Shown in pieces: positions 6,195 through 11,638 of a DNA stretch of 11,638 nucleotides. The notes under the pieces were generated by a model, which saw nothing but the letters and a program-made list of their open reading frames with translations, did no database searches and was not told the origin of the DNA. How positions within the stretch are numbered: the stretch's first letter is position 1; each line of letters begins with the position of its first letter. A program made the position numbers and the translations under genes. Source of the DNA: Thiobacillus sp. (GTDB lineage Bacteria > Pseudomonadota > Gammaproteobacteria > Burkholderiales > Thiobacillaceae); the NCBI GenBank assembly GCA_018780025.1, contig JADMKH010000296.1, positions 1-11,638 on the forward strand, in the 5' to 3' direction.

Positions 6195-6737
6195 ATGAAT
6201 AAATCGATGTTGACAGGCGTGATAGCAGGGGCCGTTGCCGTAACCGCGATTGGCGGCGTCGCCGGCTACAAGGCCCTCAATCCCGAACCCCGGTTTGCCG
6301 ACGTGCTGGCAGTGGAGGCAATCACCGAAACCACAAAAACCCCCAAACAGATTTGCCGCGACGTGACCATCAACGAACAGGCGCCGGTCAAGGATCCCAA
6401 CCGGATTGCCGGCACCGCGATCGGCGTGGTAGCGGGCGGTCTGCTGGGCAACCAGGTGGGGGGTGGCGACGGGCGCAAGCTGGCCACCGTCGCCGGCGCA
6501 GCGGCGGGCGGCTACGCCGGCAACCAGGTGCAAAAGAACATGCAGGAAAAAGCCACCGTCAGCCGCACCGAAACGCGCTGCAAAACCGTCTACGAATCGC
6601 ACACCAAAACGGTGGGCTATGACGTGCGTTACCGCCTGGGCGAAAAAGAAGACCGGGTGCGCATGGACCATCAACCCGGCCCGCGCATCCCGGTAAAGGA
6701 CGGCCAGTTGCTGCTCAACGCGCCTGCCGCGTCCTAG
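6195..6737 (+). CDS. glycine-zipper 2TM envelope protein
   Basis: This 180-residue protein belongs to the glycine-zipper 2TM (Rick_17kDa_Anti/SlyB-like) group of envelope proteins, whose exact roles are mostly unknown. Residues 6-24 form an N-terminal hydrophobic segment (signal anchor or signal peptide) without a lipobox cysteine. The glycine zipper spans residues 71-112 as two small-residue helices: GTAIGVVAGGLLGNQVGGG, then TVAGAAAGGYAGNQV. It is flanked by single cysteines, C54 (QICRD) and C129 (TRCKT), which could pair in the oxidising periplasm. The C-terminal region (GYDVRYRLGEKEDRVRMDH, then RIPVKDGQL) resembles the conserved tail of betaproteobacterial homologues. A strong Shine-Dalgarno and a 110-base leader suggest its own promoter. 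It ends 23 bases from a converging small gene, with no clear terminator between. Confidence 0.85.
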   Translation: MNKSMLTGVIAGAVAVTAIGGVAGYKALNPEPRFADVLAVEAITETTKTPKQICRDVTINEQAPVKDPNRIAGTAIGVVAGGLLGNQVGGGDGRKLATVAGAAAGGYAGNQVQKNMQEKATVSRTETRCKTVYESHTKTVGYDVRYRLGEKEDRVRMDHQPGPRIPVKDGQLLLNAPAAS

Positions 6738-6760
6738 GCATCAAGCGGCGAGGCGCCTGA

Positions 6761-6976
6761 TCAATCGTCCTCGCCGTCGCCACACTGACAACTTCCCCAT
6801 ACGCTGAAATAGCGCACATACACCCACAGCGCCGCCGGCAACAATGCCAAGCGCACCCACTCGCTGGGCCGACTGGGCCACTGCCCGGCATGCCAGGCGT
6901 CCACCGCCACCGTCAGCGACTGGAACAGTGCCAACGCCACCAGAAACAAGCCCATCACCCGGCAGCCGGGATTCAT
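6761..6976 (-). CDS. 71-residue two-helix membrane protein coupled to dacB
   Basis: I do not recognise a named family. The protein is predicted to have two membrane helices (about residues 8-25 and 41-57), joined by a short loop rich in W, P and R. It has a short tail, C63-Q-C65 followed by GDGEDD, which is a CxC pair next to an acidic end. Evidence that it is a real gene: its ATG overlaps the dacB TGA as ATGA, a GAGG Shine-Dalgarno stands ten bases upstream inside dacB, and the hydrophobic pattern is clean and not typical of antisense shadow frames. Its position as the last gene of the minus-strand run suggests an envelope function linked to DacB, which is inference only. Confidence 0.7.
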   Translation of the reverse strand: MNPGCRVMGLFLVALALFQSLTVAVDAWHAGQWPSRPSEWVRLALLPAALWVYVRYFSVWGSCQCGDGEDD

Positions 6977-8421
6977 TGCGCAACACCCTCAGGTGCCGGC
7001 AACCCGCCCGCCTGCACCCATTCCAGCAGTGCACGCTGAGCCGCCTCGCTGCGGCGTGCATTAGCGTGATTCACCAGCATGACAAAGCTGAAGCGCTGAC
7101 CGCTGGCAGCGACCACATAACCGGCCAGTGCGCTGACATCGCGCAGACTGCCGGTTTTGAGGTGCGCATTGCCGGCGAGCACGCTGCCGTTGAAACGTTT
7201 CTTCAGCGTGCCGTCGATGGCCACAATCGGCAGCGCCGACTCGAATTCGGCAAACAGCGGGCTGCGATAGGCCGCGTGCAGCAATTGGCTCAATGCCGCT
7301 GCACTGATGCGCTCGATGCGCGACAGCCCGGCGCCGTTTTCCAGCACCAGTTTGCGGGTGGACACGCCGCGCTGCGTCAATGCGTCAGTGACCGCATTGA
7401 TACCCTTTTCAGGGGTTGCGGGGGCGCCGTATTTCTCCGCCCCCAGCGTCAATAGCAGGTTGCGTGTCATCAGGTTGTTGGAAAATTTGTTGAGGCGGAT
7501 GAGTGCATCCGTCAACGGTGCCGAGGCAGATTTCAGCAGCGGTTCGGACGTCGGCGCCCGGCCACTGACGGTTGTGCCGCTCAGCGTGCCGCCCGACTCG
7601 CCCCACAGTCCGCGAAAGATGAAATCAAATGTCGTCGCAGCATCAAACAGATTCAACGACAGTGTCTGCTCGCCGCAGCCCCGCGCGTAGCGTCCGCTGA
7701 TCGCCAGCACCGGGTGCTCGCCGGAAAAGAAAAACGGCTTGATCGCATCCTTGCCGCCATTGCACTCGGCCTTGTCCTCCAGCACCAGTTGCGATGTCAG
7801 CGCCACGCCCGGCAGCGCGACGTCTGGGGTGACGCGAACCTGTTCCCCTTCCGGTTTCAAGCGCAAGGTGACGGCATTGAAATTAGCCACCAGCGCACCC
7901 GGCAGGGCGTTGTACATGGCCAGGGGCTCAGCGTCGAACGCACCCGAATCCAGCGTCGGCAAATCGAAATGGCTGGTATCCAGCACCAGATTACCGCGTA
8001 TGTGCTGCACTCCGCGCGCGCGCAGCGCGCGCTGAAGCAGCCACATGCGTTCCAGCGTCAGGATGGGGTCGCCGTAACCCTTGATCACCAGGTCGCCCGT
8101 TAGCACTCCCGCCTCAATCGTGCCGTCGGCCCAGACATCGGTTGTCCACACATATCCCGGCCCCAGCTGATTCAGCGCGGCAAAGCTCGTCACCAGCTTC
8201 ATCACCGATGCCGGGTTGAGCGCCGCCTCGGCGTTGTGGCTCAGCAGCGGTTCCGCCGCGTCCAGCGGCTGCACCCTCACCGCCACGTGGCCGAGCGGGA
8301 TTCCTGCCTGCTCCAGCGCCGAGGTAAAGGCGGCGGGCAGTTCGGCGGCGCGGACAGAAACGGCCAGGCCTGCGATCAGCAGGCTTGCCAGAAAACGAAA
8401 CATGACTCGGGTAAACGGCAT
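6973..8421 (-). CDS. dacB: D-alanyl-D-alanine carboxypeptidase/endopeptidase (PBP4 type, peptidase S13)
   Basis: This penicillin-binding DD-peptidase cleaves D-Ala from stem peptides and D-Ala-mDAP cross-links in periplasmic peptidoglycan. From ATG 8421 it has 482 residues (E. coli DacB has 477). Residues 1-25 form a signal peptide with likely cleavage after VRA. The three penicillin-binding motifs are intact: S72-V-M-K75 (nucleophile serine and lysine), S314-N-N316 and K422-T-G424 in LKTGSLRDVSALAGY. The long insertion between the first two motifs is typical of the S13 family. An internal ATG at 8403 gives MFRFLAS and also leaves a good signal peptide; neither start has a clear Shine-Dalgarno. 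The frame stays open further upstream, but that part overlaps the HDOD gene and is not expected to be used. The HDOD stop is 23 bases upstream. Confidence 0.94.
   Translation of the reverse strand: MPFTRVMFRFLASLLIAGLAVSVRAAELPAAFTSALEQAGIPLGHVAVRVQPLDAAEPLLSHNAEAALNPASVMKLVTSFAALNQLGPGYVWTTDVWADGTIEAGVLTGDLVIKGYGDPILTLERMWLLQRALRARGVQHIRGNLVLDTSHFDLPTLDSGAFDAEPLAMYNALPGALVANFNAVTLRLKPEGEQVRVTPDVALPGVALTSQLVLEDKAECNGGKDAIKPFFFSGEHPVLAISGRYARGCGEQTLSLNLFDAATTFDFIFRGLWGESGGTLSGTTVSGRAPTSEPLLKSASAPLTDALIRLNKFSNNLMTRNLLLTLGAEKYGAPATPEKGINAVTDALTQRGVSTRKLVLENGAGLSRIERISAAALSQLLHAAYRSPLFAEFESALPIVAIDGTLKKRFNGSVLAGNAHLKTGSLRDVSALAGYVVAASGQRFSFVMLVNHANARRSEAAQRALLEWVQAGGLPAPEGVAQ
6987..6990 (-). promoter_or_regulatory. 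Shine-Dalgarno for the small membrane protein
   Basis: On the minus strand GAGG (followed by GTG) precedes the start codon by ten bases, within the dacB 3' end. It supports translation of the 71-residue protein. Confidence 0.55.
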
Positions 8422-8444
8422 GGCGCCATTATGCCGGACGCGCG

Positions 8445-10076
8445 TTACAGCGACTGTCGGATCGCCAGCACGGCCTGGTTGCGCAGCGATTTGAGCAGGG
8501 AAAGCTCTTTCTCGGGAATCGTGATATCGCCGGCATGAGGACGGTCGGCGTAAATCAGCCCGATCGGCTTGCCTCTGACAATGATCGGGAACAGCACGAA
8601 AGTGCGCGCCGCAACCTGCCGCCGATACCACACCGGAATCCGCGTCGCGATTTTCGGATCGTCGATATCGGTGATGAGAATGTCGGCGTTGTTTTGCAGG
8701 GCAACCAGGAAGACATCGGGCTGCCCCGACAGGGGAAAATCAAAGGCCTTGATCAAGGCCTGCACCCCGTCGCCAAACCCGAACTTGCCGCACAGGCTAT
8801 TGTGGCGCCCGTCCTTGATGCACAGCACCACATGCGCGAAACCCATGCCGGTGTACATGGCTTCCAGGATCATGCGCAAAATGTCGTTGACGGAAATAGC
8901 GTCATCGATCAGCGAATTGCCAACATCCTGCAGGCCCGAGCTGAGGACGGCCTGAATCTCCCCGCTGCTGCGCGGCGGCTTGCTGCCATCTGCGCCGGGT
9001 TCCGCATCGGCGTGCTCGTGCAGCACGCTGGCGTCCAGCACAGCCTGGAGGGCGGCCGCGCCGTCCTGCGGCGATCCCGTATTGGCGTCCAACGCCGGCG
9101 GCGGCGCCATCCCCGCCCATTTCGACGCTTGCTGCACAAAAGCACTGTGTTTCAGATTCACATTCACCGCCAGCGCGAACTGGGCAATGTCCTGCATCGA
9201 TTTTTCCATCACCCCGGCAAGCTGCTTTCCCGTCATCGACAGGCCATCGCCGAAACGTGCCGTGAGTCTGCCCAGCGCCTTGGCGCGATCCGCATCCGGC
9301 GTATCGAGAATGACCTCGCACAGGGCATTGGAAAACCCGGCCAGCACCCGCAGCCGGTCCAGATTGTTCATGCTTTTTCTGACTTTGCCGTCCGGCAGCT
9401 TTTTCATGCTCTGCACCAGCTGATCGGGAAACCCCCAGCTGCGGGCGATGCCGATCCCCAGATTCTCGAACGACACCCCCAGCACCTGGGTCGATGCTTT
9501 GGCATCGCCCAGCCCCTCGGTCTCGACGAGCAGCCCGATCGCTGCCGTTTCCGCCGGGAAATAGAACATGGCCAGCATGCGCCCCAGGTTGTGCAGCATG
9601 GCGCCGATGAATGCCTCCTCCACATCCTTCAGCTGCATCTCGCCCGCCATCTCGCGCGCCAGCATGCCGGCGTACAGCACCTTGATGAATTCCTCCTTCA
9701 ATTGCTGCGCGTGCGCCTTGTTTTCCAGATTGTCGAGCAGGATCAGACTCAGCGCGATCGAGCGCACCGCGTCGAAACCGAGAATCACCACCGCACGCGA
9801 AATGGTGCTGATCGAACCGCCGCCGACCTGGTTGTAAAACGCGACGTTGGCCAGCTTCAACAGCTTGTTGGTGAGCGCAAAGTCCTTGAGGATATTGTTG
9901 GATAACTCGTTGACCCCCTCCCGGTCGGACGAGGCAATGCGGTTGATCGCGCCGATCGCTTCGGACAAGGCGGGGAAATCGCTGCCGGTCTGCATGCGCC
10001 GCAGCAAGCCATCGAGCGTGCCCTCCCGGGCTTCGCCGCCCGACTCCTGTCGTGCGTATGCTTCGTTGTTCATCAT
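8445..10076 (-). CDS. HDOD-GAF signalling protein
   Basis: This 543-residue protein has an HDOD domain at about residues 24-230 (DFPALSEAIGAINRI, LTNKLLKLANVAFYN, ISRAVVILGFDAVRSIAL). After a helical middle and a linker rich in A, P and G (about 320-370), a GAF-type sensor domain fills about 385-543 (ISVNDILRMILEAMYTGMGF, ARTFVLFPIIVRGKPIGLIYAD). The motif corresponding to HD reads H162-N163 in AMLHNLGRM, so metal-dependent phosphohydrolase activity is unlikely. HDOD proteins are generally seen as regulatory scaffolds. No membrane segment or signal peptide is visible, so it is cytoplasmic. The start is uncertain: ATG 10076, ATG 10073 (AAGG four bases upstream) and GTG 10088 are all in frame. 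It lies downstream of the cNMP-rhodanese gene across a structured 160-base spacer and upstream of dacB. Confidence 0.87.
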   Translation of the reverse strand: MMNNEAYARQESGGEAREGTLDGLLRRMQTGSDFPALSEAIGAINRIASSDREGVNELSNNILKDFALTNKLLKLANVAFYNQVGGGSISTISRAVVILGFDAVRSIALSLILLDNLENKAHAQQLKEEFIKVLYAGMLAREMAGEMQLKDVEEAFIGAMLHNLGRMLAMFYFPAETAAIGLLVETEGLGDAKASTQVLGVSFENLGIGIARSWGFPDQLVQSMKKLPDGKVRKSMNNLDRLRVLAGFSNALCEVILDTPDADRAKALGRLTARFGDGLSMTGKQLAGVMEKSMQDIAQFALAVNVNLKHSAFVQQASKWAGMAPPPALDANTGSPQDGAAALQAVLDASVLHEHADAEPGADGSKPPRSSGEIQAVLSSGLQDVGNSLIDDAISVNDILRMILEAMYTGMGFAHVVLCIKDGRHNSLCGKFGFGDGVQALIKAFDFPLSGQPDVFLVALQNNADILITDIDDPKIATRIPVWYRRQVAARTFVLFPIIVRGKPIGLIYADRPHAGDITIPEKELSLLKSLRNQAVLAIRQSL

Positions 10077-10168
10077 GCCTTGAAACACGTCATCTGTTTT
10101 CGCTCCGTATTAAAGGGTAACGGCCGCTTATGCCGCGGCTTGAGCGATTTGATTCAGCAGGCGCGTCC

Positions 10169-10182
10169 CGATTTGCAAATCG
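10169..10182. repeat. 14-bp perfect palindrome in the spacer upstream of the HDOD gene
   Basis: CGATTTGCAAATCG reads the same on both strands and sits about 93 bases before the HDOD start. A gapless palindrome of this length in non-coding DNA is a plausible binding site for a dimeric regulator. Which protein would bind is unknown. Confidence 0.55.
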
Positions 10183-10184
10183 TT

Positions 10185-10208
10185 GAGTCGGGATATCCGT
10201 CCCGACTC
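10185..10208. repeat. 9-bp inverted repeat with 6-base loop between the cNMP-rhodanese and HDOD genes
   Basis: The arms gagtcggga (10185-10193) and tcccgactc (10200-10208) are perfectly complementary around tatccg. No T run follows on either strand, so it is not a classical intrinsic terminator. A further tcccga copy at 10166-10171 could pair instead with tcggga at 10188-10193, giving two mutually exclusive hairpins. It begins 29 bases past the stop of the cNMP-rhodanese gene. It could be an mRNA processing or stability element, an attenuator, or an operator. Confidence 0.7.
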
Positions 10209-10236
10209 CGGACATGGCCGGCAAGCGGAACAGGGC

Positions 10237-11274
10237 TCATTGATGCGGATGCGCGCCCGGCTTGAGCCCGGCCAGCCCCCCGCTGAGTACATAGGCATCC
10301 AGTCCGCGCTGTGCGAAAAGAAATGCAGCGGCACTGCTGCGTTCTTCATGCTGGCAAAAGAGGATGTACTTTTTCTTTGGGTCCAGCGATGCCGCTTTCA
10401 ATCGCAACATATAAAGAGGCAGATTCAGGCTGTCGCGCAGGGTGCCCTGCCTGAACTCCTCTTCCAGCCGCACATCGATCAGCTGCGCCCCTTCCTGCAG
10501 CAGGTGGCGCGCGCCCTCCAGATCGACGCTTTTCACCAGCGGCGCTTTCAACAGGGCATCGAAATCCTGTTTGGACAGGCGCATCAGCAAGCCATCGCTG
10601 AGCAGGGTGACGGTGGCGTTGCGGCGCTCGCCGGTCAGCAAGGCTTCCTCGCCAAAGCCGTCTCCGGGGCCGAGTTCGGCCAGCACCAGCGATGGCGCGT
10701 CCGGTTCACTGCGGGCAACCTGGGCGCGGCCTTCGCGAATCAGATAGTAATAATCTGCTGCCTCGCCTTGCTGGATGATGAGTTCACCCGCTTTGCAAGG
10801 CACCGGCTGGAAGCGCCCGAACATGCGGTTGGCATGCGCCGGCGGGACGTTGCGAAAAGCCGGCTTGGCCAGAATTTGCAGCATCCAGGCCGGGTCGTCG
10901 CTGCCGTCGTATTCGAATACTTCGTAGGCCGTGGCCTGATCGAAACCCAGACGCGATTCAAGCAGGTGCTCGTCAATGCGAAACACGCGCGCAGTCGTGG
11001 CGGCCACCGCACTGTAACCACGCGGACGGGTGCGCGCCAAGGCATAACGTGCGCTCTCGGTGCCCGACCGAACAATGCGTGGGGCGTGGTTGCTTTCCTG
11101 GCAAATGACTTCGCCTTCAAGCAGAAAATACAACCATGGGTCGTCGTCGCCCTGGTGAAAAATCACCCGCCCTTTGGGCAGGGTGATTTCCTCTGCCAGC
11201 GCGGCGATTTCATTCAGAACCGGCTGCGACAAGCCATTGAGCGGCACAAACTGGCGCAGTAAATTGATATCCAT
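10237..11274 (-). CDS. protein with two cyclic-nucleotide-binding-like domains and a C-terminal rhodanese domain
   Basis: This 345-residue protein has three parts. The first cNMP-binding-like domain (about residues 10-110; LPKGRVIFHQGDDDPWLYFLLEGEV) lacks the phosphate-binding FGE...R cassette and looks degenerate. The second (about 135-243) keeps it: KAGELIIQQGEAADYYYLIREG, then F207-G-E209-EALL with R218-N-A-T221-V. A rhodanese domain follows (about 250-338), with LIDVR, an active loop C307-QHEE-R312-S, and LSGGL. The loop cysteine is present, so persulfide or sulfur transfer is chemically possible. There is no helix-turn-helix, so it is not a CRP-type transcription factor. No signal peptide is seen, so it is cytoplasmic. 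It starts 20 bases after the epimerase gene and has no strong Shine-Dalgarno. The natural ligand and sulfur substrate are unknown. Confidence 0.9.
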   Translation of the reverse strand: MDINLLRQFVPLNGLSQPVLNEIAALAEEITLPKGRVIFHQGDDDPWLYFLLEGEVICQESNHAPRIVRSGTESARYALARTRPRGYSAVAATTARVFRIDEHLLESRLGFDQATAYEVFEYDGSDDPAWMLQILAKPAFRNVPPAHANRMFGRFQPVPCKAGELIIQQGEAADYYYLIREGRAQVARSEPDAPSLVLAELGPGDGFGEEALLTGERRNATVTLLSDGLLMRLSKQDFDALLKAPLVKSVDLEGARHLLQEGAQLIDVRLEEEFRQGTLRDSLNLPLYMLRLKAASLDPKKKYILFCQHEERSSAAAFLFAQRGLDAYVLSGGLAGLKPGAHPHQ

Positions 11275-11294
11275 AAACAGCAGAGCAAACGACC

Positions 11295-11638
11295 TCAGCT
11301 CAAATCCCGCACATACCAGTCCATCGCGCAGGCCATGCCTTCGCCGATGCGGTGTGTGGGTTCGTATCCCAACCGCGTGCGGGCTTTGGAAATGTCGGCG
11401 AGCGAGTGACGCACGTCGCCGGCACGGAAGTCACGATAACGGGGTTTGAAATCGGCCAGGTGGGGAAATTGTGGCGCGAGCAAAACGCGTATGGATTCGA
11501 ACAGCTGATTCAGCGTGGTGCGATCGCCCACCGCCACGTTGTAAACCTGGTTGGCCGCGTCCGCGTGCTGGCTGGTGGCGGCAAGCAGGTTGGCCTGGAT
11601 GACGTTGTCGATGTAGCAGAAGTCGCGGCTGGTTTCGC
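11295..11638 (-). CDS. UDP-N-acetylglucosamine 4-epimerase-like SDR (WbpP/TviC type), C-terminal part only
   Basis: The frame is open to the right edge, so the N-terminal half with the NAD-binding Rossmann motif lies outside the window. The visible 114 residues begin ETSRDFCYIDNVIQANLLAA and continue with NQVYNVAVGDRTTLNQLF, YRDFRAGDVRHSLADISKA and LGYEPTHRI.EGM..AMDWY. This pattern is typical of extended short-chain dehydrogenases of the WbpP/TviC group, which interconvert UDP-GlcNAc and UDP-GalNAc, or their uronic acids, for surface polysaccharides. The arginine of FRAGDVRHS is a nucleotide-contact residue in related epimerases. A polysaccharide locus may therefore continue past the window edge. 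A GTG at 11537 is internal and not the start. Confidence 0.9.
   Translation of the reverse strand, partial: ETSRDFCYIDNVIQANLLAATSQHADAANQVYNVAVGDRTTLNQLFESIRVLLAPQFPHLADFKPRYRDFRAGDVRHSLADISKARTRLGYEPTHRIGEGMACAMDWYVRDLS

Noticed and set aside
6738..6760. Terminator between the converging glycine-zipper and small membrane protein genes
   Set aside because: Only the 8-bp palindrome AGGCGCCT is present, with no usable loop and no T run on either strand.
8535..9905. 456-residue open frame on the plus strand opposite the HDOD-GAF gene
   Set aside because: It is antisense to a gene with clear HDOD and GAF domains. Its composition is His/Arg/Gln-rich and lacks any family signature.
10080..10265. 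Short plus-strand frame across the spacer upstream of the HDOD gene
   Set aside because: It has no Shine-Dalgarno, its product has no recognisable pattern, and it runs into the rhodanese gene antisense; the inverted repeats explain the sequence better.
10183..11262. 359-residue open frame on the plus strand opposite the cNMP-rhodanese gene
   Set aside because: It is a shadow of the real gene; the minus strand carries all recognisable motifs and the good start/stop spacing with its neighbours.

Overview
The window looks like chromosomal DNA of a GC-rich betaproteobacterium. The gene set (RsmI, YraN, DiaA, DolP, a PyrR-type protein, UbiD, S13-family DacB) is ordinary for that class. A Nitrosomonadales or Thiobacillaceae-type host is my guess from general protein resemblance, not something the sequence proves. 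No rRNA, tRNA, CRISPR array, IS element, integrase or phage gene is visible. No stretch longer than about 160 bases lacks a gene.

Left part: the 3' end of a DUF1269-type membrane protein gene on the plus strand ends at a strong intrinsic terminator. It faces pyrC (dihydroorotase), which lies downstream of rsmI (16S rRNA methyltransferase) on the minus strand with an ATGA stop/start overlap. Only 18 bp from the rsmI start, the plus-strand run yraN-diaA-dolP begins. This is the E. coli yraL/yraM/yraN/yraO/yraP neighbourhood without yraM (lpoA). The run continues after a 121-bp gap with ubiD (ubiquinone decarboxylase), a PyrR-family phosphoribosyltransferase with an altered PRPP loop, and a glycine-zipper envelope protein.

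Right part: everything from 6761 to the right edge is on the minus strand. In transcription order it holds the 3' end of a WbpP/TviC-type UDP-sugar 4-epimerase, a protein with two cyclic-nucleotide-binding-like domains fused to a rhodanese domain, a 160-bp spacer with two nested inverted repeats, an HDOD-GAF signalling protein, the penicillin-binding DD-peptidase dacB, and a 71-residue membrane protein whose start overlaps the dacB stop.

The themes are core housekeeping (pyrimidine, ubiquinone, rRNA modification, replication-initiation control) and envelope upkeep (DolP, DacB, glycine-zipper protein, small membrane protein, polysaccharide epimerase). The least conventional part is the cNMP/rhodanese plus HDOD-GAF pair with its structured spacer. 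I do not see a clearly new multi-gene system. The best leads are that pair, the diverged PyrR and the dacB-coupled small membrane protein.
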